Shown in pieces: positions 16,799 to 25,501 of a stretch of DNA of 64,000 nt. The notes beneath the pieces were generated by a model that ran no database searches, was not told the origin of the DNA, and saw only the letters and a list, made by a program, of their open reading frames with translations. The position numbers and the translations under genes are program-made. The DNA lies in assembly GCA_035294125.1 (NCBI GenBank), contig DATGLM010000006.1, positions 1 through 64,000 of the forward strand. The letters are read 5' to 3'. Every line of letters starts with the position of its first letter. Position 1 is the first letter of the stretch. The DNA comes from CADDYT01 sp035294125 (GTDB lineage Bacteria > Chloroflexota > Ktedonobacteria > Ktedonobacterales > Ktedonobacteraceae).

Positions 16799-18103
16799 TC
16801 ATGTTCTGTACTGACTGATCAGATTTTTAATTGCATAGTACTGTGCTTTGGGTTGATCATTTCTGGTAATGTCAAACATATCAAGGCGCCCATACTCTCC
16901 ATCGTCCTGGGCGTCAAACTGGAAAGCACCGTCAAGTCCCGCGCTTATCATGGCCTTCATCGCCTGCTCGGTAAATTGTGTCATAAAGCTTGCATTTTCC
17001 ATTAATGGATTTGCGCCGGGGTCGGCATTCCATTCCGTAATGAGCAGAGGAACATTTCTTCCAAGATCACTGTTAATCCATTCCCTGACTGTTCTGGTGA
17101 CCGTTGCGGCACTTTGGGCTTGCGCTGGTCCACAGTTGCCATTTCCATCGAACCCATCTGTCGCATTAGAGCAAGGATACCAGTGAAATGACACGGCATC
17201 GGGAAGTACGCCTGCTGCTTTAGCTCCTTTGAGGAAGTTACGCATGTAGCAACTTGTACCGCTTATTGTGTATGTGCAGTCATTCCCCTGATAGCTCGCT
17301 GTTGCCGGTCCAATGAACTTTGCGCGCGGATTAATTTTACGTAATGCCGTGACAAACTCTACCCACCTGTTCAGATATGTCTGGACACTCATATGAGGCA
17401 CCACAGGCCCTGAAGCCGGATAAGCATCCAGATCCGGTTCATTTCCGATTTCATATAAATTGCACCTGTTTCCAAGATAGGCAACCACTTTTTCAGCAAA
17501 ATCCAGGTCTGTCTCTACCTTCCCTGTCGCCGGATCTGTATATATGTGATCTATAGTAAATGGATCGACCGGATGGGATGGATCAGTCCAGATGCTTGGC
17601 AGCACTATCAGACACTGCATGCCACTCTTTTCGATTGCTTCTATGCGTGTTTCGAGTTCGTAGCCATATGGAGCTGTGGGGGTCACTGTCGTTCGTTGTG
17701 GTGCTGGCCGATCGTATTCATGCGGATTATCAGGATCTAATTGTATCTGTGGCTTTGTACCAAGCGTTGTTCTATGACCGTCAATGGGGCTGTAGTGGAA
17801 GATAAACTCTCGCATGATCTGGAAATGGGCGTTTTTCAGTGATGACTGAATAATGTGATGTGGATCGGTGACGAAGTTGTCATCTGAATAGTCAACGCTA
17901 TCATTGGTGCCAAAAAGATAAGAGGAAACACCATCCTTCCATATCTGCTGTCCGGGCAGTTGCCCTGGAGCCGGTGTCGCGGAGGGCTGTGTAGAAACTG
18001 GTCCATTCGAACAGGCAACACATGCGAGGCAACAAACAATCATCACCACGAACAGGGAGTGTAGTCTCCGTAAAGAACAGGGCATCAATCTCATTTGCCG
18101 CAT
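16799..18103 (-). CDS. Secreted glycosidase-like lipoprotein (clan GH-A, GH39-like)
   Basis: The 434-residue protein carries a lipoprotein signal with lipidated Cys 31 (lipobox around ACVAC) and a short Pro/Thr linker. The rest looks like a (beta/alpha)8 glycosidase of clan GH-A: YEIGNEPD holds the presumed acid/base Glu 222, and LLITEWNAD holds the presumed nucleophile Glu 357, with SFHWYP between them. It likely trims or remodels the exopolysaccharide on the cell surface; the substrate is unknown. A weak purine-rich site precedes the ATG. It lies 64 bases upstream of the SGNH gene on the same strand, and the two probably form a unit. Confidence 0.8.
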   Translation of the reverse strand: MRQMRLMPCSLRRLHSLFVVMIVCCLACVACSNGPVSTQPSATPAPGQLPGQQIWKDGVSSYLFGTNDSVDYSDDNFVTDPHHIIQSSLKNAHFQIMREFIFHYSPIDGHRTTLGTKPQIQLDPDNPHEYDRPAPQRTTVTPTAPYGYELETRIEAIEKSGMQCLIVLPSIWTDPSHPVDPFTIDHIYTDPATGKVETDLDFAEKVVAYLGNRCNLYEIGNEPDLDAYPASGPVVPHMSVQTYLNRWVEFVTALRKINPRAKFIGPATASYQGNDCTYTISGTSCYMRNFLKGAKAAGVLPDAVSFHWYPCSNATDGFDGNGNCGPAQAQSAATVTRTVREWINSDLGRNVPLLITEWNADPGANPLMENASFMTQFTEQAMKAMISAGLDGAFQFDAQDDGEYGRLDMFDITRNDQPKAQYYAIKNLISQYRT

Positions 18104-18422
18104 AAATCTACTCTTTTCTTCTCTATGCTACTGTCACTCGAACTGTAGCATCTAAGGGTAGTGATGAGATAGAAGGGCGTGTTGCATAATGGTATAAATT
18201 GCAGGCGTATCTACATAAACAGATACCGATTGTTATACAACGCAGCCTTCTAAAAACCGCCTCTCTACAAGAAAAGTCACCAGCTTTATACTTATATATA
18301 CTACAATTTCTCCTGAGTATACCTTTTTGTAATGGAAATGCAGAGGAAAGACAACGTACTCGTGCTTGAAGCAATAGAGCGAGGCAATTCCAATCCTTTG
18401 AGAAGGAGGCATATTTGAGCAT
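18104..18422. other. Divergent promoter region of secreted lipoproteins and FemAB-like gene
   Basis: This AT-rich 319-base gap lies between divergent genes. AAGGAGG at 18403-18409 is the ribosome site of the FemAB-like gene. No other clear element or small gene was found; a 162-residue antisense frame that starts inside the FemAB gene was not accepted. Confidence 0.5.
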
Positions 18423-19469
18423 ATGAAAGCAGCATTGACCTTTGATTCTCGTCTCAATACCTTTATCAGTCAGCAGGGACAAGATACCTTTTACTACAAT
18501 CAGGAGTGGCTCGCGCTGATTTCCAGGCTCTACGGATACACGCCCATTGCGCTCACCACCGCCGGTTCCGATGGGCAATATACTGGCTTTCTTCCGCTCT
18601 GCTCCCTGCAAAGCCCGTTAACTGGCCGACGCCTGGTCGCGCTCCCTTTTTCCGATTATGCCCCTTTGCTGGCAACCGACGAAGGCAGTGCTAATGAGCT
18701 GATCGAGCAGGCGATTCACCTGGCACGCAAGCAAAGAGCGAAATATCTGGAATTCCGTACCGGTGTCAACCCTGTACTCGCCGAACACCCTGGACTGATG
18801 GAAAGCAACCTGTACGTCAGCTGGCTTTTGCCTCTCTCTACCGATACGAAAGCGGTCTGGTCGGGTTTGCGCAAACCGGTTCAGCGCCAGATTAAAAAAG
18901 CGCAGGGAAATGGTGTGAAGGTGCGCTTTGCGCAGAAGCCTGAAGACATACGGCACTTCTATCACCTCCACCTGCAAACACGCAGTAAGAAACATGGAAT
19001 GCCTGCGCAGCCATTTCAGTTCTTTTCCGGGTTGTGGAATGCCTTTGCGGCAAGCGGTAATATGCAACTTCTCCTGGCGGAGTACGAAGGGAACGTCATT
19101 GCCAGCATGATCTTGCTCGCATCTGGCTCAACGCTCAGGTATGCCTACGGGGCATCTGATGAAAGCTATCTCAACCTCGCCCCCAACAATCTGCTCATGT
19201 GGGAGGCTATCACGTGGGGGTGTACTCATGGCTATCAAACGCTGGACCTTGGCAGAACTTCCTGTGACAACGAAGGCCTGATGGAGTTCAAGCGTCGTTG
19301 GGGGGCTACGCAGCAGCCGCTCCCTTACTATTACTATCCGCGCACAGCGGGCCTTGCAGCAACCTCCGAAAAGAGTTGGAAATTTCGTCTCCTCACCACC
19401 TGTTGGAAAAAACTTCCGTTGCAGGTAGCGGGGCCGTTGGGAGGGCGTCTCTATAAACACCTGGGGTGA
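18423..19469 (+). CDS. FemAB/GNAT-like aminoacyl or acyl transferase
   Basis: The 348-residue protein has the double-GNAT layout of the FemAB (lipid II aminoacyltransferase) and related Acetyltransf_6 families. The N-terminal half contains YLEFRTGVNP, and the C-terminal half contains MQLLLAEYEGNVIASMILL, YAYGASDE, NNLLMWEAI and LDLGRTSCDNEGLMEFKRRWG, typical closing motifs of the family. FemAB proteins transfer amino acids from aminoacyl-tRNA to peptidoglycan precursors; relatives in capsule loci act on sugars. Here it may add an amino acid to the exopolysaccharide repeat unit, in line with the ATP-grasp ligase nearby. The ATG at 18423 has AAGGAGG thirteen bases upstream. Confidence 0.82.
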   Translation: MKAALTFDSRLNTFISQQGQDTFYYNQEWLALISRLYGYTPIALTTAGSDGQYTGFLPLCSLQSPLTGRRLVALPFSDYAPLLATDEGSANELIEQAIHLARKQRAKYLEFRTGVNPVLAEHPGLMESNLYVSWLLPLSTDTKAVWSGLRKPVQRQIKKAQGNGVKVRFAQKPEDIRHFYHLHLQTRSKKHGMPAQPFQFFSGLWNAFAASGNMQLLLAEYEGNVIASMILLASGSTLRYAYGASDESYLNLAPNNLLMWEAITWGCTHGYQTLDLGRTSCDNEGLMEFKRRWGATQQPLPYYYYPRTAGLAATSEKSWKFRLLTTCWKKLPLQVAGPLGGRLYKHLG

Positions 19470-19489
19470 AGTGAGGGAGGCTTTCGATG

Positions 19490-19540
19490 ACAGGCCCCCT
19501 GTTCTCATCCAACTTTGCTAAATGAGAACAGGGGGCCTGT
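19490..19540. terminator. Long perfect hairpin after FemAB-like gene
   Basis: Arms of 19 bases (19490-19508 and 19522-19540) pair without mismatch around a 13-base loop between two convergent genes. No T-run follows, so it may stabilise the 3' ends or terminate from both sides. Confidence 0.75.
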
Positions 19541-19583
19541 CCATGCGCACTGATATGCCATGAGGCATAGGAGGAGTAACCAT

Positions 19584-19928
19584 CTAAATCTCGTCTAGCT
19601 CCCAGGGGAAGAAGCGTAAGAGACTCTGGGCAAGTTCTAAAAGGCTTTGCCGATCCTGCTCTAACAGGCTATCTATGGCCGCCTGCTCGCCGGGCGCAAC
19701 ATGTTTCTTGACGAAATCGGCAATATACTGGTAAGCAACTTCTTCGGAGCTTTGATGCTGCTGCTGAACATAAAGCAGAAGAGCTTGCCCGGATTCCGCT
19801 CTCGCCCGGATATGCTCTTCTGCCCGCATGCGCTGTTCATGTCGTATTCTGAAAAGCACAACAACGAAAAAGATCATGGCGAGTGAAAGAAGAATAAAAT
19901 TTCTTCTAGCCGGGTAAGCAGTAATCAT
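19584..19928 (-). CDS. Small single-pass membrane protein of unknown function
   Basis: The 114-residue protein has one membrane helix (about residues 11-27) after a short positively charged start, then a charged, helical and probably cytoplasmic or extracytoplasmic domain rich in Glu, Gln and Ala. GGGGAG lies six bases upstream of the ATG, supporting a real gene. It lies alone between convergent FemAB-like and same-strand dehydrogenase genes in the exopolysaccharide locus. I do not recognise the family. It could be an accessory of the locus, but nothing in the sequence shows this. Confidence 0.6.
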   Translation of the reverse strand: MITAYPARRNFILLSLAMIFFVVVLFRIRHEQRMRAEEHIRARAESGQALLLYVQQQHQSSEEVAYQYIADFVKKHVAPGEQAAIDSLLEQDRQSLLELAQSLLRFFPWELDEI

Positions 19929-20061
19929 TATGTACTCCCCTGTAATAGCCAGGAATCTCAGATATCAGCCCAGCCCGGTCTAGCTACACGCTCCTTTCCG
20001 CCTGCATCCCCATGAAGTTATTCACACGCTGGCACGGGAACGAACACTGAAGCGCCATTAT

Positions 20062-21075
20062 CTAATCACCTGCCGTGGCCAGCAACTTTGTCTTTTCCTG
20101 CCATTCTAACGCTTTCTGAGCCATTGCCAGTATACGCACAACCTCCAGGCCAACACCACCATGAGCGCGCGGGGGATTTCCGGTACGAATGGCCTGCGCA
20201 AAATCCTCACATTCCAGCCGCAAAGGTTCTGTCCAGTCAATATATGGAATAGTTGTTTCCCCATTGCGGTACGAGACAACCGGGTCGGCGTACATATCGG
20301 CTCCCTTATTGTAGATTTTGATCATTTCGGCGGGATTGGTATCGTCATACACCGCCATACGCAGATCACCAATAACGGTGACACGGCGAATCTTACAGGG
20401 ATGGAGCCAGCTCACATGAATATGGGCCGCCGTTCCATCGGCGAAGCTCAGATCGAGGTTAGCTACATCATGAAGGTGCGAGCGGATATGGGCATGCGCA
20501 TGTACGTTGATCTGCTCAGGCTTCTTGCCAAGCAAATAGAGCAGAATCGAGATATCATGGGCTGCCAGATCCCAGATGACATTTATGTCGCTACGGAACA
20601 ATCCTAAATTCACCCGTTCCGCTTCGATGCGGTAGATTTTACCCAGGTCTCCGGCTCGTATGAGCCTGCGCAACTCGTTCACGGCAGGACTATACTCGAA
20701 GGTATGACCGACCATGAGAATACGTTGTTGCTCTTCTGCCAGAGCCACCAGTTCCTCGGCCTCCGGGACGCTTGCCGTCAGCGGTTTCTCGACAAGGACG
20801 TGTTTTCCATGCAGTAAGGCCTCTTTCGCCAGTTGATAGTGTGTTCGGACAGGAGTGGCGATTATGATACCATCAACGTCTGAACGGAAAACATCCTCTA
20901 TCCTGGTCGTTGTGCGCACCTGGTTTTGAGCCTTCTCAAGCGACACCAACCGCTGTGCGTCCAGATCTGCGATCATGGTTACGGTGGCGTGTGGTAATGT
21001 ATCAATATTGCGTGCAATCTTCGGTCCCCAGTATCCCCAGCCAATAATCCCGAAACGCAGGTCTGTCATGTTCAT
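20062..21075 (-). CDS. Gfo/Idh/MocA-family sugar dehydrogenase
   Basis: The 337-residue protein starts with a Rossmann motif (FGIIGWGYWGPKIARN) for NAD(P) and has the family EKP motif in VLVEKPLTASV, where Lys helps catalysis. The C-terminal domain has the His-containing WDLAAHDISI region. It should oxidise a sugar or nucleotide-sugar hydroxyl to a keto group. The next upstream gene on the strand is a DegT-type aminotransferase, the usual partner that converts the 3-keto sugar to a 3-amino sugar in surface glycan pathways (WbpB/WbpE-like). AGGGGGAA precedes the ATG. The exact nucleotide sugar cannot be told. Confidence 0.87.
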   Translation of the reverse strand: MNMTDLRFGIIGWGYWGPKIARNIDTLPHATVTMIADLDAQRLVSLEKAQNQVRTTTRIEDVFRSDVDGIIIATPVRTHYQLAKEALLHGKHVLVEKPLTASVPEAEELVALAEEQQRILMVGHTFEYSPAVNELRRLIRAGDLGKIYRIEAERVNLGLFRSDINVIWDLAAHDISILLYLLGKKPEQINVHAHAHIRSHLHDVANLDLSFADGTAAHIHVSWLHPCKIRRVTVIGDLRMAVYDDTNPAEMIKIYNKGADMYADPVVSYRNGETTIPYIDWTEPLRLECEDFAQAIRTGNPPRAHGGVGLEVVRILAMAQKALEWQEKTKLLATAGD

Positions 21076-21136
21076 AAGTTCCCCCTGGCATTATTAGAGT
21101 AATTGAGGGTACGGAAACGTCTTTGTGCTCTCATAC

Positions 21137-22261
21137 TCATTTCAAAACACTCGATACAACACTTTTCTTAACTGCCTGAACCACCAGAGCCAGTTGCTCT
21201 TCCGTCAGCTCTGGATAGAGAGGTAAGGTGACGATACGTTTCGCAACATCTTCCGTCACCGGTAGCTGTCCCTGGCGATAGCCATACTGAGCGCAGGCCG
21301 GTTGCAGGTGAATGGGGGTAGGATAGTGGACACCTGTCGCTATCCCCTCCTGCTCCATCAGTTGGCGGAATGTATCGCGGTCTTCAACACGAACCACGTA
21401 ATAGCAATAGACGTGTGTCGCCCATGACTCAACGCATGGAACCGCTTCAACCAGCCCTCGCAACTGTTCGCTATAGAAGCGGGCATGTTCCTGACGGCTC
21501 GCGTTCCACTGTTCCAGGTAGGGGAGTTTTATGCGCAGGATAGCCGCCTGTAATTCGTCCAGACGGGCATTGACTCCCAGCACAGTATGCTGATAGCGCA
21601 CGGATGAACCATGATCCCGCAGCAAGCGGATATTTTCGGCGAGCTGAGGGTTGTTGGTCACGCAAATGCCCGCTTCGCCATAGGCTCCCAGGTTTTTACT
21701 ATAGTACAGGCTGAAACAGCCGATGTCGCCCAGACCGCCAACCCGCTTCCCCTTATAAGTGGCCCCATGTGCCTGAGAGGCGTCTTCAATGACAAAGAGT
21801 CCATGCTGGTGCGCGAAATCCAGGACGGCCTGCATATCTACAGGATGGCCATATAAATGGACGGGGAGGATGGCGCGGGTACGTGAGGTCAGGACGGCAT
21901 CAAGCTGGCGACAGTCCATCAGATAGGTGTCCGGGTGAATATCGACGAAAACCGGCTTTGCGCCCACGAGAGCGATGGCTTCGACGGTGGCAATAAAGGT
22001 ATTAGCAACGGTAATGACTTCATCTCCGGGGCCAATGTCGCATGCCCGTAAGGCCAGTGCCAGAGCGTCGGTTCCCGAGGACACACCTCTACCGTATTCA
22101 CAGGCGCAATATGCTGCGAATTCGCTTTCAAATGCCTGTAATTGCGGGCCGAGAAAAAGATGCATGTCCTCAAGCACATTTTCGAAGGCCGCTATAATTT
22201 CGGGTTTAAGTGCCCGGTATTGCGCTTTCAAATCTACAAGGGGTATTTGCATACCAGACAT
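21137..22261 (-). CDS. DegT/DnrJ/EryC1/StrS-family sugar aminotransferase
   Basis: The 374-residue protein has the PLP-dependent fold of sugar aminotransferases. VSSGTDALALAL binds the phosphate, VFVDIHPDTY and VIEDASQAHGA hold PLP-contacting residues, and SLYYSKNLGAYGEAG carries the Schiff-base Lys. HYPTPIHLQPAC near the end is a conserved active-site segment. It should transfer an amino group from glutamate or glutamine to a keto sugar nucleotide. It forms a pair with the dehydrogenase 62 bases downstream. AGGAGT precedes the ATG at a short distance. Confidence 0.9.
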   Translation of the reverse strand: MSGMQIPLVDLKAQYRALKPEIIAAFENVLEDMHLFLGPQLQAFESEFAAYCACEYGRGVSSGTDALALALRACDIGPGDEVITVANTFIATVEAIALVGAKPVFVDIHPDTYLMDCRQLDAVLTSRTRAILPVHLYGHPVDMQAVLDFAHQHGLFVIEDASQAHGATYKGKRVGGLGDIGCFSLYYSKNLGAYGEAGICVTNNPQLAENIRLLRDHGSSVRYQHTVLGVNARLDELQAAILRIKLPYLEQWNASRQEHARFYSEQLRGLVEAVPCVESWATHVYCYYVVRVEDRDTFRQLMEQEGIATGVHYPTPIHLQPACAQYGYRQGQLPVTEDVAKRIVTLPLYPELTEEQLALVVQAVKKSVVSSVLK

Positions 22262-22624
22262 TACTCCTGTTCTTAATCAAGAAGAGTAGATAACCCCACG
22301 AAAAACGTGGAAGAAATCTCCCCTACTATCCGATGTCTCCTGAAAATTGATCTCATCATTTACTGTAACATCCTCTCGTTTTTGTTCTATGGAAGTAGCG
22401 GTTAAAAACGGGTACTTCTTCTGGAAATAGGTAAAGAAAAGCATAGGCAAAAATGGAAAATCGATCTTCTGCGTGTGTGTTTTTTTACGATTACATTTCT
22501 CTGCCCTTCTTATCCATCTTTCTACAGTAATTCAAACCAGAAATATACGAGTAAAAGGTATGCTTAAGAACAGGATAGGAAATACTCTAAATTGCTCACT
22601 ATTTATCGTGAAGGGAGACCTTGT
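22262..22624. other. AT-rich divergent promoter region
   Basis: The 363-base gap lies between the aminotransferase and priming-transferase genes, which are transcribed away from each other. It is AT-rich and ends with AAGGGAGA, the ribosome site of the priming transferase. No gene or clear dyad was seen. Confidence 0.5.
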
Positions 22625-23299
22625 ATGGCCGTTCAATCCGCGCCCGTTCTGATCATTAGTAGTAAACCGGGCTATCTGCGTGCAAAGCGCTTACTCGATA
22701 TAGTATTCACACTTCTTATTCTTTTACCCCTGCTCATTATAACTGCGATAGTTGCCCTCATGATCAAACTCGATTCGGACGGCCCCGTCTTTTTCCGGCA
22801 AAAACGAGTAGGCTTGAATGGGGAAGAGTTCACTTTCCTCAAATTTCGTTCGATGTATGTCAATAATGATGATTCTATCCATCGTGAGGCGGTGGAACAG
22901 TACATAAGAGGCCAGGCACTCAATGAGCAGGCGGGAGATGGATCGCTCTTCAAGTTAGGAAATGATCCCCGCATTACCAGGGTTGGTCGCTTTATTCGCA
23001 AAACAAGCCTCGATGAACTGCCCCAATTCTTCAATGTGCTGCGTGGTGAGATGTCGCTCGTTGGCCCGCGTCCCCCCCTTCCTTACGAAGTCGCACACTA
23101 CTCTTCATATGATTGGCTCCGCCTTTCTGGCAAACCGGGCCTTACCGGAACGTGGCAGGTCTATGGTAGGAGCAAAGTCACCTTCCAGAAAATGGTGGAG
23201 ATGGATATCCAGTACCTTCAGCAGCAGTCTCTCTGGCAAGACCTCAAGCTTATCGCACTTACCCCCAGCGTTATGATTTCAGGGCGTGGTGGCGCATAG
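22625..23299 (+). CDS. Undecaprenyl-phosphate sugar-1-phosphate transferase (priming enzyme)
   Basis: The protein has 224 residues from the ATG at 22625, chosen for AAGGGAGA just upstream. It has one N-terminal membrane segment (about residues 25-48, after the basic LRAKRLLD start) and the cytoplasmic PglC/WcaJ catalytic domain: FRQKRVGLNGEEFTFLKFRSM, RVGRFIRKTSLDELPQF with the catalytic Asp-Glu, and VGPRPPLPYEV. It should start each exopolysaccharide repeat by moving a sugar-1-phosphate to undecaprenyl phosphate. It is the smaller monotopic form, without the extra N-terminal helices of WcaJ. An inverted repeat follows the gene. Confidence 0.9.
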   Translation: MAVQSAPVLIISSKPGYLRAKRLLDIVFTLLILLPLLIITAIVALMIKLDSDGPVFFRQKRVGLNGEEFTFLKFRSMYVNNDDSIHREAVEQYIRGQALNEQAGDGSLFKLGNDPRITRVGRFIRKTSLDELPQFFNVLRGEMSLVGPRPPLPYEVAHYSSYDWLRLSGKPGLTGTWQVYGRSKVTFQKMVEMDIQYLQQQSLWQDLKLIALTPSVMISGRGGA

Positions 23300-23335
23300 G
23301 AAGCAGAAAAACTCAGACAGCGTCTCTCTGCCGGT

Positions 23336-23366
23336 GTGTCCCCCCTCATCGGCAGAGGAGGGACAC
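23336..23366. terminator. Imperfect inverted repeat between convergent genes
   Basis: The arms pair as GTGTCCC/GGGACAC plus CCT/AGG with one internal mismatch. It lies just after the priming-transferase stop and overlaps the stop of the convergent small gene. It has no T-run, so a terminator role is only suggested. Confidence 0.35.
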
Positions 23367-23723
23367 CACGAGATGGGACTGGCGCGGATGGAGAAAAGAG
23401 GAAGGTTGCATTCTCCTGTAACGGCGACATTCGTAAAACTCCACGCGCTGAATAAGCAGCCGCATACGTCGCGGTTCGACGAGCACCGGGAAAATCCGGC
23501 AACCTGTTAACTGGCCAAGAGCCTCAATAAGGGAAGTGTTGGAGCAATCTGTAATGGCGACCGTGAGAATCCCCGGCGCGGAGCCAATGACAGCACAGAG
23601 ATGCAGTTTCATCACATTCAGGGCTAGAATACGTCGATAGCGCGGCGGCACTCGTCGCACATGCGGAAATTTTGGGATCAGATCACTGTGTATACCCTGT
23701 GCTATGTTACTCATCTTCCCCAT
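23346..23723 (-). CDS. Stand-alone GspE-N/MshEN-like domain protein
   Basis: The protein has about 125 residues if it starts at the ATG at 23723 (GAGAGG 12 bases upstream). An ATG at 23714 and a longer frame to 23792 are alternatives. Its core (ILALNVMKLHLC, then GILTVAITDCSN, then LTGCRIFPVLVEP) matches the N-terminal domain of type II secretion/type IV pilus ATPases (GspE_N), some versions of which bind cyclic di-GMP. There is no ATPase domain here, so it is either a free regulatory domain or a remnant of a larger gene. The neighbours (priming sugar transferase, response regulator) would suit a signalling role, but that is inference. Confidence 0.55.
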   Translation of the reverse strand: MGKMSNIAQGIHSDLIPKFPHVRRVPPRYRRILALNVMKLHLCAVIGSAPGILTVAITDCSNTSLIEALGQLTGCRIFPVLVEPRRMRLLIQRVEFYECRRYRRMQPSSFLHPRQSHLVVSLLCR

Positions 23724-23874
23724 ATGATTTTGTAACCTCTCTACCGTATTGCAGTATACAGAGCAAGCTCTTTCAGGTAGTATAGAAGGCAAAGGTATAA
23801 ATGAGATGTATAAACAGGCAAAAACGCGGTATCAAGGGAGCTTTTATTGTAGAAAGTCAGCCACACGGCAACAA

Positions 23875-23913
23875 AAAACTGAAGTGAGCAACCTTTTTCG
23901 TCACTTCAGTTTT
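23875..23913. terminator. Intrinsic terminator of response-regulator gene
   Basis: Perfect 13-base arms (23875-23887 and 23901-23913) are followed on the minus strand by a T-run (A-run at 23873-23878 on the plus strand). The hairpin lies 25 bases after the response-regulator stop. Confidence 0.85.
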
Positions 23914-23937
23914 GAGATCGAGGGATAGAGAAAGGTC

Positions 23938-24690
23938 TTAACGCGCGTGAGAGGATACTTTGGCCTGAACTACACGGGGCGCTGAGGCCGTCTCCTGCTC
24001 TTCCACGGAGCGGCGCACCAGGGTGTAGCCAATGCCAGGAACCGTTAAGAGATAGATGGGGTTTGCCGGATCGGGTTCGATTTTGACGCGCAGGTGATGG
24101 ATATGGGCCTTGATCAGGTACGTGTCCCCCCCATTGCCCAGGCCCCAGACATGAGAAACAATCTGATCGTGGGTGCATACATTGTTGGCATTGACGGCCA
24201 GCATGTGTAGCAATTTGCTTTCCGTTGGCGTCAAACGAAAGGTTTTGCCCTGCAAGCAGACTTCATGGTGAAGCGAATCTACCCGCAACGGCCCCACGCT
24301 GATGATAGAAGCCGGACGCTGGTTCAGCGTGGAGCGTCCTCTTCGACTGACGGCATTGATACGGGCCAGCAATTGACCGGGAAAGAAAGGCTTTCTCAAA
24401 TAATCATCCACACCCGCTTCCAGGCAACGAATTTCATCCTGGACATCCTTGCCGTCTGTGATGACGAGCACTAATGCGTCGTGGATGTGGCGCATCTGCT
24501 GGCACAGGGCCAGGACGTTGCTGCTGGCAATGTCGGTATCGATAAGGACCAGGTCGGGTTTGTGCTCCTCCCATTCTATCCTGGCCTGCTCGACACTATA
24601 TGCACGGTTGACTTCATGCCCCAGTGTTTTTAGCCAGCTAGTCAACATTTCTACAAGATTACGATCAGAATCTACGATGAGCAGGTTCAT
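23938..24690 (-). CDS. OmpR/PhoB-family response regulator
   Basis: The protein has 250 residues from the ATG at 24690, preceded by a GGGGGGAG site; the open frame extends 11 codons further without one. The receiver domain has the acidic pair Asp 7/Asp 9, the phosphoacceptor Asp 51 in LVLIDTD, and the conserved Lys in YLRKPF. The C-terminal winged helix follows (LTPTESKLLHMLA, then IKAHIHHLRVKIE, then GIGYTLV). It should bind DNA in response to phosphorylation. No histidine kinase is next to it, so it is an orphan regulator. The target could be one of the neighbouring loci, but no recognition site was identified. Confidence 0.88.
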   Translation of the reverse strand: MNLLIVDSDRNLVEMLTSWLKTLGHEVNRAYSVEQARIEWEEHKPDLVLIDTDIASSNVLALCQQMRHIHDALVLVITDGKDVQDEIRCLEAGVDDYLRKPFFPGQLLARINAVSRRGRSTLNQRPASIISVGPLRVDSLHHEVCLQGKTFRLTPTESKLLHMLAVNANNVCTHDQIVSHVWGLGNGGDTYLIKAHIHHLRVKIEPDPANPIYLLTVPGIGYTLVRRSVEEQETASAPRVVQAKVSSHAR

Positions 24691-25501
24691 AAACTTCTCC
24701 CCCCTTGTTGCATCTGTCACCACACCAGTGACATTTCAGAGATATTCCGTAAGGTCAGTGCCAGGTTCAGAAAAAACGCTTTGAAACAGTCTCGTAAATC
24801 GTCCTTGACGCTACCAGACGCCGTTGTCTTGAAACGCTTCTCAAGAAGCAAGAGACGCGAGATAGTTCTCCAGGTTACCCCCTACCCCACTTCTTCCGCG
24901 TGTCCTTATTCTGATGAGAGACAAGAAATGTTCAAGTTCTTTACAATTTCACCGGTAGCAAAACCCCCAGTGCATAGCAAAAATCTCATCTGATAACCTT
25001 CTATACTATAGCCGATAAATCGGGAAATTTCAATGGGGTTTATTAGGTAATATTATTGATGACTTTTCATTTACTATAACTTAGCAAGCATAGATTATTG
25101 AGTAATAATAGGTGAAAATCCCTTGTGTAATGCGCTCGAAGCCCTTTATCCCTGATCTTATATGGATGAGATGATTGCTTTCTGTACAAAAATAGCACAA
25201 CAATGCCGTCTAAACATAGATTCGAGGTTCTGTGCTCCCTCGGATTTTAACCACATTTTTACCAGAAGCTATACCTTTCTTATACCGTCTTTTTCCTTGA
25301 CCGGTGCTCCAATGTATTTGAGCACAAGCCCTTTTCAATCTGGTGGCGGTGGTGTATATACCTCGTTTACAGGAGTAGACATTAGCGGGCGGAAGGAGTA
25401 TACTCATCGACAGGGGCGATGCGATATGTCGGTAAGGCAAGGCTATTTTTCTTTTCAGTTCTTTGATTATTTTGATTCTTCTGAAGAGGAGATGTTGACA
25501 T
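24691..25501. other. Long AT-rich non-coding gap
   Basis: The 811-base region lies between divergent genes. Short frames inside it lack ribosome sites and codon character. It should hold promoters for the response regulator and the MacA-like gene. The part near 25,000-25,100 is rich in A and T. GAGGAG near 25,488 serves the MacA-like start. Confidence 0.5.

Noticed and set aside
18123..18611. Minus-strand frame of 162 residues across the FemAB gene start
   Set aside because: It overlaps the well-supported FemAB start on the other strand and has Cys/Arg-rich composition typical of a chance frame.
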